Part shown: positions 7,690-17,800 of the stretch, piece after piece | Numbering within the stretch: position 1 is the stretch's first letter | Layout of the letters: each line of letters opens with the position of its first letter | Source: Lysobacter sp. Root690 | GTDB taxonomy: Bacteria > Pseudomonadota > Gammaproteobacteria > Xanthomonadales > Xanthomonadaceae | DNA: 44,619 bases | Reading direction: 5' to 3' | NCBI RefSeq assembly: GCF_001427785.1 | Contig: NZ_LMHM01000012.1 | Span: forward strand, 268,417-313,035 | Notes under the pieces: model-generated | What the model saw: the letters and a program-made list of their open reading frames with translations, nothing else | Told to the model about the DNA's origin: nothing | Database searches by the model: none | Made by a program: the position numbers and the translations under genes

Positions 7690-9276
7690 TCAGGGCTCCC
7701 ACCCATTGAACGAAACGAACGGCGGCACGTAGCCCAGTGAATCCAGGCAGCGCGCTTCGAGTTTCTTGGCGTCGGCGGTTTCGATGAACTGGCCCAGCAG
7801 CTTCGGCGTGCAGCCGATCCGCAGCGCGCCGTGGCCCTGGCCGCGCAGCACCAGGTGGCGGCCGTTGGGCAGGTGCTTGAGCACTTGCTCGCCGTAGCGC
7901 GGCGGGGTGACCGGATCGAGTTCGCCCGACAACAGCAGCACCGGGCCGTCGGACTTGAACGGCGCGTGGAACTCCTTCGGCCGCTGGCCGGTCGGCCAGA
8001 CCTTGCACTGCGCCGCCAGCGTCGTCTGCATGTCGTCGCCGAGCACGGTGCCGGCGTCGGCCGGGTTGGGCTTGAACAGGTCGGCGTCCTCGGCGCAGAT
8101 CACCGACAGCTGCATGCCGTAGTTGAGGTCTTCGTCGAGCTGGCTGCCGATCATGGTCGACAGCGACATCAGCGGGCCGTAGCGGCCCTGGTCGGCTTCG
8201 TTGAGCATCAGCGGCAACAGCGAGGCCGCCTCGGGCGCGTACGAGAACATCCGGGTCAGCATCGCCACATGGCCGGCGGTGACCCGCTCGTGCTTCTGCT
8301 CGCCGGTGTTCGGATCGCGGTAATCGACTTCGACCGGTTCGGCCTGCAGCCGCGCCATCAGCTTGCGCAACTGCTCGCGCGGTTCGCTGCCGAAGCGCGT
8401 GCGGCAGGCCGGGGTCTGCTGGCACAGCTTGAATTGCTGGGCCAGGGCGCTGTCGAGGTTCTGCGCATGCTCGCTGCCGAGCACCAGTTCGTTCGGCACC
8501 ACGCCGTCGAGCACCACCGCGCGGGTGTGCTGCGGGTAGCGGCCGGCGTACTGCTGGGCCACGCGGGTGCCGTAGGACACGCCGACCAGATCGATCTTGT
8601 CGGCGCCGATCGCGGCGCGCACCGCGTCGAGGTCGGCGACCGCGTCGGTGGTGGTGAAGTGGCGCGCATCGACGGTGAGTTCCTTCGCGCAGCGTTCGAC
8701 CGCGCGCAGCATCGCGTCGTTCGCGGCCTGCGGATCCGACGACGCGGACTGGGCCGCGCCCGATGCGTCATCGGACACCCCGGCCGCGCCGCGGCACAGC
8801 AGCGGCGCCGAGCGGCCGGTGCCGCGCTGGTCGATCAGCACGATATGCCGGTGCTTGCGCACTTCGCGGAACGCGCCGTCGACCAGCGGCCAGGACGAAG
8901 TCGCGGCTTGGCCGGGGCCGCCGGCGAGGAAGAACACCGGATCGGGCGCGACCCCGGCTTCGTCGGTGGCCGGCAGCCAGGCCATGTTGAGCTTGAGCTT
9001 TTTGCCGTTGGGTTCGGCTGCGTTTTGCGGCACTTCGAACTGCGCGCACTGCGCGGCGATGGTGCCGGCCGCCTGCGGCGACGACAGCGTGCACGGGTCG
9101 AACACGATCCGGCCGTAACGGCGCTTGATCGCGGCGGTGCTTTCGCCTTTGTTCGCCGCGCCCGCGGCGGTGGGCGGGGTGTCGCGGCCGCAGCCGCCGA
9201 GAATCAGTGCCGCGAGCGTCGCGGCCAATCCCACGGCCGCGTAGCGCGGCCGGTGTCCAGTTCCGAATCGATGCAT
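7690..9276 (-). CDS. TAP-like alpha/beta-hydrolase lipoprotein (tripeptidyl aminopeptidase-type)
   Basis: 528 residues. A signal sequence ends in the lipobox LGGC (Cys29), so the enzyme is predicted to be lipid-anchored in the envelope. The alpha/beta-hydrolase core shows the oxyanion segment FLAGGPGQ (117-123), DQRGTGRS (149-156), the nucleophile elbow GVSYG (Ser234), the acid in GELDPVTPP (Asp454) and the base in GQGHG (His482). The C-terminal part is the TAP-like module of tripeptidyl and prolyl aminopeptidases. Likely activity is release of short N-terminal peptides or related ester/amide hydrolysis; the substrate is not visible. It precedes natA-natB on the same strand, an arrangement that suggests co-expression with the exporter. 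Confidence 0.85.
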   Translation of the reverse strand: MHRFGTGHRPRYAAVGLAATLAALILGGCGRDTPPTAAGAANKGESTAAIKRRYGRIVFDPCTLSSPQAAGTIAAQCAQFEVPQNAAEPNGKKLKLNMAWLPATDEAGVAPDPVFFLAGGPGQAATSSWPLVDGAFREVRKHRHIVLIDQRGTGRSAPLLCRGAAGVSDDASGAAQSASSDPQAANDAMLRAVERCAKELTVDARHFTTTDAVADLDAVRAAIGADKIDLVGVSYGTRVAQQYAGRYPQHTRAVVLDGVVPNELVLGSEHAQNLDSALAQQFKLCQQTPACRTRFGSEPREQLRKLMARLQAEPVEVDYRDPNTGEQKHERVTAGHVAMLTRMFSYAPEAASLLPLMLNEADQGRYGPLMSLSTMIGSQLDEDLNYGMQLSVICAEDADLFKPNPADAGTVLGDDMQTTLAAQCKVWPTGQRPKEFHAPFKSDGPVLLLSGELDPVTPPRYGEQVLKHLPNGRHLVLRGQGHGALRIGCTPKLLGQFIETADAKKLEARCLDSLGYVPPFVSFNGWEP

Positions 9277-9360
9277 GGTCGGTGTCTCATCGCCAAGGCG
9301 GGTGCGCCTTCAAGAATGACAGACGGGAGCGACGCGGAGGATGTGACCACTCGAAGGGGA

Positions 9361-9513
9361 AGAAGTTAAAGCCCGACGTAGCCAGCCGAAGTCCGGCCAA
9401 CCATGGCCGCTTGCACGAGCCACTGTCCGCGGTAGTCATCCATCGACGAAAGCGCGGCGCGGGAGAAGTTAAAGCCCGACGTCGCCAGCCCAAGCCCGGC
9501 CAACCGTGGCGGC
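9361..9513. repeat. 50-bp direct repeat, two copies
   Basis: Copy 1 is 9361-9410 and copy 2 is 9464-9513, both beginning AGAAGTTAAAGCCCGACGT. They agree at 45 of 50 positions and are 103 bases apart. They lie in the gap upstream of the hydrolase start and downstream of fpr. No frame through them looks coding; the rest of the gap (9277-9811) holds palindromic elements only. Confidence 0.75.
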
Positions 9514-9573
9514 CTCAGGAACCATCAGACATCCCACCGCCGCATCATCGCTTCGCGACCCGTCGATGCTGTT

Positions 9574-9660
9574 CCCCCCTTTGCAAAAGGGGGGCAGGGG
9601 GGATTTGCTTTTGCACCGCGCACCGCGCACCGCCGAGGGCAAATCCCCCGCGCACCGATC
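9574..9660. repeat. CCCCCTTTGCAAAAGGGGG element, copy 2
   Basis: CCCCCCTTTGCAAAAGGGGGG is followed by CAGGGGGGATTTGCTTTTGC, a short spacer with CACCGCG repeated, and the inverse arm GGGCAAATCCCCCGCGCACC. It has the same structure as the copies at 5567 and 44507. Confidence 0.8.
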
Positions 9661-9690
9661 AATAACCCGGGACGAGACCACGCAGGCGCT

Positions 9691-9720
9691 CGCCCCCTTT
9701 TTCAAAGTGGGCGCCGATTT
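9691..9720. repeat. Partial CCTTTTTCAAAGTGGGCGCCGATT repeat
   Basis: CGCCCCCTTTTTCAAAGTGG and the following GCGCCGATTT match the relic at 5313-5340 (CTCCTTTTCCAAAGTGGGCA then CCGATT). It is a degenerate member of the same family, downstream of fpr. Confidence 0.6.
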
Positions 9721-9811
9721 CAGAAGGTCGCTACCCGCCCGCTTGCTACCGGCCGGGTCGACATCGCGAGCGACTTGCTCAAGAGCGAAGATTCGCCCGC
9801 CGATCGTCAGC

Positions 9812-10558
9812 TCACTTCGACGAAACGTACTTCTCGCGCCGGATGTGCGGCACCGGCAGCCCGTATTCCTTGAGCGCCTCGAAGCACGAGTCGACCATGT
9901 TCGGGTTGCCGCACAGGTAGGCGATGTCGCCGTCCGGGTTCGGGCTGAATTCGGCCAGGAACTGCTGCACGTAGCCCTGGCGCACGTCCGGGTGCGGATC
10001 GGCCGGCAGCTCGCGCGAGAAGCACGGGACGAAACGGAAGTTCGGCTCGCGCTCGGCGAAGGCGCGGAATTCGTCGCCGTACAGCAGCTCGTCCGGGGTG
10101 CGCGCGCCGAACAGCAGCACCACCTCGATGCCGCGCTCGCGGATCAGGGTTTCCAGCTGCGGCAGCATCGCCCGGTACGGGGTCACGCCGGTGCCGGTGC
10201 CGATCAGCAGATAGCGGCGATTGGTGTCGGCCGGCATCAGGCAGAAGCGCCCGAACGGGCCGCTGGCCAGGATCGGGTCGCCCTCGTTCAAGCCTTCGAA
10301 CAACGCGGTCGCCGCGCCGCCGGGCACGTAGCTGACCGCGATCTCGACCGTCTCGCCCGCGCCCAGCGCGTGGTCGTGGATGGTCGCCAGCGAATAGCTG
10401 CGCTTGGTCGAGGTGCCGTCGGCGTACTGGAAGTGGACCTGGATGAACTGGCCGGGGATGTAGTCCAGCGGCTCGCCGTCGTCGCGCAGGAACACGTAGT
10501 GGCCGACCGTGGGGGCCAGCATCCGGCGCGAAACGAGCTTGAGCGGGAATTGCTTCAT
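9812..10558 (-). CDS. fpr: Ferredoxin--NADP(+) reductase
   Basis: 248 residues, the size of bacterial subclass I ferredoxin-NADP reductases. It has the FAD-binding RSYSLA motif (53-58), PGQFIQV in the flavin barrel, the NADP-binding GTGTGVTPYRAML (120-132), LLFGARTPDELLY, and CGNPNMVDSCFEAL near the end. It transfers electrons between NADPH and ferredoxin or flavodoxin in the cytoplasm, supporting iron-sulphur and oxidative-stress metabolism. The start ATG at 10558 matches the family N-terminus although no clear ribosome site precedes it; the frame stays open upstream to 10705, but that stretch does not look coding. Divergent from yadG. Confidence 0.92.
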   Translation of the reverse strand: MKQFPLKLVSRRMLAPTVGHYVFLRDDGEPLDYIPGQFIQVHFQYADGTSTKRSYSLATIHDHALGAGETVEIAVSYVPGGAATALFEGLNEGDPILASGPFGRFCLMPADTNRRYLLIGTGTGVTPYRAMLPQLETLIRERGIEVVLLFGARTPDELLYGDEFRAFAEREPNFRFVPCFSRELPADPHPDVRQGYVQQFLAEFSPNPDGDIAYLCGNPNMVDSCFEALKEYGLPVPHIRREKYVSSK

Positions 10559-10789
10559 GGGCGGTGCGGCTTCATGTGGAATGCGATTTCGGTAGGCGGT
10601 CCGGCCGAAGGAGCGATCGGATCCGCGGGTGTTGCGACCGGCTGGGCTGCTGCGCTGGAACCACCGATCCCGACCAAGGCGGTCGCGCAATGCCTGACTG
10701 TGCAAAGCCCGAGCGCGTCCGTCGACCGCGTTGGCCGGGCGCGACCCGTGCCGGGCATCGCAACGCGGGATTTCGCAACAGTCTGTGGC

Positions 10790-10818
10790 CGGAGTGCCGC
10801 CACGGGGCCGCCTATACT
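10790..10818 (+). promoter_or_regulatory. Candidate promoter of yadG-yadH
   Basis: TATACT (10813-10818) is a good -10 hexamer about 50 bases before the yadG start; the matching -35 (CGGAGT, 10790) is poor. The rest of the 308-base divergent gap (10559-10866) holds no gene. Confidence 0.35.
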
Positions 10819-10866
10819 AAGCCATTCGCCGCGAGGCCCGCGGCCAGCGATCGAGACCACCCCGCA

Positions 10867-11900
<1,034 letters not shown>

Positions 11901-11904
<4 letters not shown>

Positions 11905-12719
11905 GCCAGATCCTTCCGGTGCAACCGGCCAACACCGTAGAACCCACCGCCGCGCGCCGCAACCTGGTCGCGCTGGGCACGATCGTGCGCCGCGAAGTCG
12001 CGCGCATCCTGCGCATCTGGGGCCAGACCCTGGTGCCGCCGGCGATCACCATGACCCTGTACTTCCTGATCTTCGGCGGCCTGATCGGCTCGCGTATCGG
12101 CGACATGGGCGGCTACACCTACATGGAGTTCATCGTCCCCGGGCTGGTGATGATGAGCGTGATCCAGAACAGCTACGGCAATATTTCCTCGAGCTTCTTC
12201 GGCGCCAAGTTCGGCCGCCACGTCGAGGAACTGCTGGTCAGCCCGATGCCGAACTGGGTGATCCTGTGGGGCTATGTCGCCGGCGCCGTGCTGCGCGGGC
12301 TGATGGTCGGCGCGATCGTGCTGATGATCGCGATGTGCTTCACCGCCGTGCGCATCCCGCACCCGCTGGTGACCTTCACCACCGTGCTGCTCGGCGCGAC
12401 GATCTTCTCGCTGGCCGGTTTCATCAACGCGGTGTACGCGAAGAAGTTCGACGACGTGGCGATCGTGCCGACCTTCATCCTGACCCCGTTGACCTACCTG
12501 GGCGGCGTGTTCTATTCGGTCAAACTGCTGCCGGCCTGGGCGGAAGCGGCGACCCACGCCAACCCGATCTTCTACATGGTCAACGCCTTCCGCTACGGCT
12601 TGCTTGGCAGCAGCGACGTGCCGTTGCCGATGGCCTACGGGTTGATGATCGCGTTCGTGGTCGCGCTGTCGTCGCTGGCGCTGTGGTTGCTCAAGCGCGG
12701 CGTGGGCTTGAGGAGCTGA
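11901..12719 (+). CDS. yadH: YadH-like ABC-2 exporter permease
   Basis: 272 residues with about six membrane helices, in the ABC-2 permease family. Recognisable stretches are MTLYFLIFGGLIGSRIG, YMEFIVPGLVMMSVIQNSY, the cytoplasmic coupling segment RHVEELLVSPMP, and TFILTPLTYLGGVFYSV, all characteristic of YadH and related drug or polysaccharide exporters. It pairs with the YadG ATPase encoded by the overlapping upstream gene. A long inverted repeat lies immediately downstream and may end the transcript. Substrate unknown. Confidence 0.9.
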
Positions 12720-12739
12720 GCAGTTGAGGAACGAGTTTG

Positions 12740-12826
12740 GAGGAGTGAGGAGTGAGTAAGAGCGTCGCTCGTCTCTCGCTTCTTCGCGCTCGCTTCACGC
12801 TTTGTCTTACTCACTCCTCACTCCTC
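12740..12826. repeat. 21-bp perfect inverted repeat of GAGTGAG type
   Basis: The left arm (12740-12760, starting GAGGAGTGAGGAGTGAG) and right arm (12806-12826) are perfect complements over 21 bases, with a 45-base loop rich in TCGC. Outer bases GAGTT and AACTC extend the stem. It fills the gap between yadH and the lipoprotein gene; it could act as a terminator-like hairpin or be a mobile palindromic element of the GAGTGAG family. Confidence 0.85.
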
Positions 12827-12855
12827 TGAACTCATTTCCGCCCCAAGGAACGCTC

Positions 12856-13413
12856 ATGCGCCTGATCCCCCTAGCCGCGATCCTCACCGTGGCCGTTCTC
12901 GCCGCGTGTTCCAAGCCGCCCGTCGCCGATCCGCCGGCGGTGGATGCGAACAAGGGCGCCACGCCCGACACGGCTGCGCCGGCCGCCACCGCGCCGACGG
13001 CCGCCGATCCCAATCCGGCCGCGCCGGCCGATCCGCCGATGGGCAAGATCGGCGCCGATCAGGTCGGTAAGGTCAGTCCGGTGCCCGCGTTCAAGGGCTT
13101 CGGCGAGCACTGGAGCATCGACATCCACGCCACCGGCGAGATGAACCACAAGGTCGAGCTGACCTGGGGCAGCGGCGGCGAGAAGGCCAGCGGCAGCGCC
13201 CGCTACAACGGCCAGCCGGCCGACGCGCCGAGCAGCCTGATCGTGCTCAGCGGCGAGCTGGACACCAAGCAGGGCGCCAAGCCGATGACGATCGAGATCA
13301 AGGCCGGCGAGTGCGTCGACGACGGCGACAACAAGCACATGCACAGCGTGCAGGTGCATGTCGACGGCATGGACGCGCTGAGCGGCGGTTGCGGCGATCT
13401 GGCGGTGTACTGA
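12856..13413 (+). CDS. Small lipoprotein, FxG...GCG family
   Basis: 185 residues. The start ATG at 12856 follows AAGGA and gives a short signal sequence ending in lipobox LAAC (Cys19); an upstream in-frame ATG at 12802 lies inside the inverted repeat and is rejected. After an Ala/Pro linker (20-65) comes a compact domain beginning FKGFGEHWSIDI and ending in GECVDDGDN and SGGCGDLAVY. The order F-x-G, W, C-x-D, G-C-G resembles COG3650-type envelope proteins and also the two secreted proteins at 19.0 and 20.5 kb. Function unknown; one disulphide between the two Cys of the domain is likely. A bidirectional terminator follows. Confidence 0.75.
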   Translation: MRLIPLAAILTVAVLAACSKPPVADPPAVDANKGATPDTAAPAATAPTAADPNPAAPADPPMGKIGADQVGKVSPVPAFKGFGEHWSIDIHATGEMNHKVELTWGSGGEKASGSARYNGQPADAPSSLIVLSGELDTKQGAKPMTIEIKAGECVDDGDNKHMHSVQVHVDGMDALSGGCGDLAVY

Positions 13414-13466
13414 TTCGAGGTATCAAGCCGCGTGTCGCCACGCGGCGTTACCGAACGACAGCGAAT

Positions 13467-13499
13467 ACGAAAACGGCCCGCATCGCGGGCCGTTTTCGT
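13467..13499. terminator. Bidirectional rho-independent terminator
   Basis: A perfect 14-15-base stem (ACGAAAACGGCCCGC / GCGGGCCGTTTTCGT) with a three-base loop has T-runs on both strands. It lies between the convergent lipoprotein (plus) and membrane-protein (minus) genes and serves both. Confidence 0.92.
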
Positions 13500-13529
13500 T
13501 GCCGGTTCCACCCAGCCGACGACCGTCGA

Positions 13530-14396
13530 TCAGTCCGCGCGGTACTGGCGAGCGTGCAGCCAGCGCAGCAGCAGCCACGACAGGATCGGCGCCAACAGCA
13601 GGATCAGCAGCACCACCGCGATCAGGCTGGTCATTTCCCAGTTGTTGGAGTTCACCGCCAGCAGCGCCAGCGAAGCCGCCACGATCAGCAGCGGCGTCAG
13701 CAGCGCCGAGAGCAGCGCCGGCAACGCGCCGGAGCCACGCCGCACCGGCAGCGCCAGGATCATCAGCGCCTGGATCAGCCCGACCGCCAGCGCGACCACG
13801 CTCATGCCGACGCGTTGTTCGCCGTGGCCGAGCGAGGTGTAGGCCGCGGCGAGGTTCTGCAGCAGCAGCGCCACGCCCGCGCACAGGAAGCCGCCGACCA
13901 GCGCGCCGATCACCCGGCGATGCCAACCGCGCCACAGCACCGGCGTGGTGCCGCGGCCGCCCAGGCGCCAGGCGATCGGCAGGGCGATCAGGTTGATCGC
14001 CACCACCTTGAGCGCGGCGATGCCGGCGGTCCAGGCGAGCAGTTGCTGCACGCTGTAGCTCGAACGCAAGCCGCTCAGCACCTGGCCTTGCAGCATCGCC
14101 CAGCCCACGCCCAGGCCGAAGATCAGCACCAACGCGGCCAGCACCGTCGCCCACGACCGCCGCGGGGCGCCGTGGCGATCGCTCAGCGCGCAGCTCACGA
14201 CCAGCACGAAACCGATCAGCAGGCCGATCGAACACAGCCATTCGACCGCCTGCACCAGTCCGGAAACCTCGGTCTGGACGTTGGCCGCGGTAATCAGCCC
14301 GATCAGGACGAAGGCGGCGGAAAACACCAGCAGGTTCGCGGCGAGCGCGAGCGGAACCAGGGCGGGCGAACGAACGGGAGAGGCGAGGTCGGACAT
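13530..14396 (-). CDS. Polytopic membrane protein of unknown function
   Basis: 288 residues with about seven or eight hydrophobic helices, for example LVPLALAANLLVFSAAFVLI, WLCSIGLLIGFVLVV, ATVLAALVLIFGLGVGWAML and LIAVVLLILLLAPILSWLLL. Codon pattern and length support a real gene, and the minus-strand stop lies just beyond the bidirectional terminator. No family motif is recognised and no catalytic residues stand out. It is divergent from the TonB-dependent receptor, with nearly 500 bases between them. Confidence 0.7.
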   Translation of the reverse strand: MSDLASPVRSPALVPLALAANLLVFSAAFVLIGLITAANVQTEVSGLVQAVEWLCSIGLLIGFVLVVSCALSDRHGAPRRSWATVLAALVLIFGLGVGWAMLQGQVLSGLRSSYSVQQLLAWTAGIAALKVVAINLIALPIAWRLGGRGTTPVLWRGWHRRVIGALVGGFLCAGVALLLQNLAAAYTSLGHGEQRVGMSVVALAVGLIQALMILALPVRRGSGALPALLSALLTPLLIVAASLALLAVNSNNWEMTSLIAVVLLILLLAPILSWLLLRWLHARQYRAD

Positions 14397-14877
14397 CCGG
14401 TCATCCAGGTGGCGGTGGGGCGAGGCGCCCGCGGCGAGGCGGCGCGAGACGATCAGGTCCGCGAGGATAGAGCGGCATCGGTTCGCGGGCGAGCCGCAAT
14501 CCCGGGCGCGTGGCGCAATCGCGACGGCGTGCCGTTATCGCCGCGGGCGCCCGCGGCCAGGTCACGGGGGCGAACGGGTTGCTGACGGTCGTGCGCTGGG
14601 GACACCGTGGACCGGCCGGTCTCAGATATGGCAGTTACTCACAATTAATATGGATATAAACCACAAATATTAATCCAGGCGCTCCTTCGGCATCGGCGCA
14701 AATACCCGTGCGTACTGATTTATGGGGTGAAAATGTGTGCCACATTATTTATATATAAATCATGCGGTTAATTATGCTAATTACCGAAATTTAATATTTT
14801 CTTGCAAGCGGCGAGTCCGAGCTTCTATTAATGGCTCCCCGGCCGGATTCGGGCCGGACTTTCTCGGGGGAGAACTC
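14397..14877. other. Receptor leader with a strongly AT-rich island
   Basis: The first half is normal G+C-rich spacer. From about 14636 to 14810 the composition falls sharply, with ACAATTAATATGGATATAAA, TTATTTATATATAAAT and GGTTAATTATGCTAATTACC. The last is nearly palindromic (GGTTAATTAtgcTAATTACC). This is the most AT-rich stretch in the window. It does not look coding, and it is where the promoter and any nucleoid-protein or repressor sites of the receptor gene should lie. Confidence 0.6.
14802..14831 (+). promoter_or_regulatory. Candidate promoter of the TonB-dependent receptor
   Basis: TTGCAA (14802-14807) and TATTAA (14826-14831) are separated by 18 bases at the downstream edge of the AT-rich island. 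This would start transcription about 40 bases before the ATG. Confidence 0.35.
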
Positions 14878-17800
14878 ATGACTCATCTGCATTCCGGCAA
14901 ACCGTCGTTGCGCCGCCGTCCGCTCCTGCTCGGCATCCTGGTGGCGCTCGCCACGCCCGCGTTCGCCCAGCAGCCGCCCGCGGCGACGGAGCCCGAAAGC
15001 GCGGTCGCCGGCAAGGGCCCGACCGATCTGGACCGCATGGTCGTAACCGGCTCGCGCATCCGCCGCGCCGGCTTCGACACGCTCGAACCGGCCACCGTCG
15101 TCACCAAGGACTACATCGCCAACCGCGGCCTGACCAACGTCGCCGACGCGCTCAACGAGATTCCCGGCTTCGGTACCGGCATCACCCCCGAGGGCGGGCA
15201 ATCCTCGTTCGGTGTCGGCGTGAACTTCGTCAATCGCTTCGGCCTGGACAGCAATCGCACCCTGACCCTGGTCAACGGCCGTCGTTTCGTGTCGAGCTCG
15301 CCGACCACCTTGTTCGGACCCGCGGCGCCGGGCGTGCAGGTCGATCTCAACGCGATCCCGACCTCGCTGGTCGAGCGGATCGAGAACCTCGCGATCGGCG
15401 GCGCGCCGACCTACGGCTCGGACGCGATCGCCGGCGTGGTCAACGTGATCCTGCGCAAGGACTACGAGGGCGTGGAGTTCGGCAGCAGCTACGGCATGAC
15501 CGAACGCGGCGACGGCGAGCACTACAACATCTGGGCCCTGGTCGGCGCCAATTTCGACGAAGGCCGCGGCAACCTGACCTTCTCGCTGACCTTCGACGAC
15601 CAGAAAGGCGTGCTGCAAGGCGAGCGCGATTTCTTCAGCGAAGGCTATTTCAACGCCACCAACCCGCTCGCGAGCACGCTGGCCACGGTCTATCCCGGCC
15701 GCACTCCGGCCAACGACGGTCGCGTCAATCCCAACATCCCGTTCAACACCGGTCCGGCGGACGGGATTCCCAACGCGGTGCTGGCGCGCAACCGCCGCAT
15801 CTGGACCATGACCTACGGCGGCCTGCTCACGCCGGGCCTGGGGGCCAACGGCGCGCCGATCAACGCGTTCCGGCCGGGCAGTTCGAACCTGCGCCCGGGC
15901 GGTTTCGGTCCAGGCGGCAACACCGTGCTCCAGTTCGGGCCCAACGGCGACCTGATTCCCTATGACGCGGGCATGCCGTTCAACGGCACCGACGGCAGCG
16001 GCGGCCAGGGCATCAATCTGGTCGACGCCGGCCAGATCACCTCCGATCTCAAGCGGATGTCGTTCGCCACCAACGGACGCTGGGCCTTGACCGACAACGT
16101 CGACGTGTTCTTCGAAGGCCAGTTCTACTCGGCCGAAAGCACCGAGCTGACCGATCAGTGGGCCTTCAACGGCACCGCGTTCCCCAACGGGATCAGCGAC
16201 CGGATCTTCTTCCCGAGCACGTATGCGCTGCTCAACGACCAGGCCCGCGCCACCTTGCGAGGCCTGGGCGTGAACAGCTTCGGCATCTCCCGCGCCTCGC
16301 GCGACCTGGTGGTCAACAACGGCAGCGCGACCACCGAACTGGGCCGCTTCGTGGTCGGCCTGGAAGGCAACTTCGAACTCGGCCAGCGGGTGTTCTATTG
16401 GGAAGCGTCGGGCAATTACGGCCGCAGCGACGCCCGCTCCTACGGCACCTCGATCATCCAGCAGAACTTCGTCAACTCGCTGCACGTGGTGCGCAATGCG
16501 CAGGGCCAGATCGTCTGCTCGCCGACCGCGGTGGCCGGCGTGCGCGTGCCCGGCCCCGGCGGCGTCGCGGTCAATCCGGTGGCCGATCCGAACTGCGTGC
16601 CGCTGAACCTGTTCGGCGACGGCGCGCCGAGTCAGGCGGCGCGCAATTACGTGACCGCGCAGACCGCCTCGCAGGCGCTGCAGGAGCAGAAGGTCTTCAA
16701 CGTCAACCTGTCGAGCACGCTGTTCGACCTGTGGAGCGGCCCGCTGCAGTACAACGTCGGTTACGAATACCGCAAGGAAAGCGGCCTGTTCGATCCCGAT
16801 CCGTTGCTGATCGCCGGCCGCGGCCGCTCGGTGGCGATTCCGCAGTTGCAGGGCGAATACTCCACCAACGAATGGTTCGGCGAATTCGTGCTGCCGCTGG
16901 TCAATCCCGACGCCGACATCCCGATGCTGGAAAAGCTCGACGTGATCGGCAAATACCGGCAGGTCGACAACAGCATCAACGGCAAGTTCGACACCTATAC
17001 CTACGGCCTGCAGTGGAAGCCGTACGCGGACCTGGAAATCCGCGGCAACTTCACCCGCTCGCTGCGCTCGCCGGCGATCGCCGAGGCGTTCCTGCCGCGC
17101 GGCAGCTCGTTCCAACTGGTCACCGGCGACCCCTGCGATTCGCGCTTCATCAACAGCGGCGGCAGCCGCCAGGCGCAGCGCACCGCGAACTGCCAGGCGT
17201 TCTTGAACCACTACGGCTACGGCCCGGGTTCGACCTTCACCTCCAACGCCTCCAACGCCACCATCCAGGGCATTTCCGGCGGCAATCCGGACCTGCGCAA
17301 CGAATCGGCCGATTCGTACACCTACGGCTTCACCTGGGCGCCGTCGTTCCTCGAAGGCCTGACCTTCACCGCCGACTACTACAACATCAAGATCGTCGAC
17401 GTCATCAGCAACCTGACCTCGTCGGAAATCGCCCGCGCGTGCTTCGACTCCGACGACTTCGATGCCTCGAACATCCCCAACGCCAACGACTTCTGCGGCC
17501 GGATCACCCGCACCGCGCCGGGTCCGGCGGGCAGCGGCGGCCAGGCCACGACCTTCGTCAGCGGCTTCGTCAACGGCAAGTACCTCAAGATGGAAGCGTA
17601 TTCGGGCGAGCTGTCGTATCGCTTCGACACCGAAAATCTGGGCCGCTTCGCTTTCGGCGTCACCGGTTATTTCCCCAAGGACCTGACCGTCGACAACACC
17701 GGCATCAGCCCGAACCAGTCGGTCGGCGAGATCGGTACGTCCAAGCGCCAGTACCAGTTCAGCGGCGCCTGGGAAAAAGGCAAGCTGGCCGCCAACCTGA

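Noticed and set aside
14737-14877. Upstream in-frame start of the TonB-dependent receptor
   Set aside because: It would place AT-rich non-coding sequence before the signal peptide; the ATG at 14878 has a strong ribosome site.
14791-17211. 806-codon minus-strand frame
   Set aside because: It is antisense to the TonB-dependent receptor, whose plug and barrel motifs are unambiguous.
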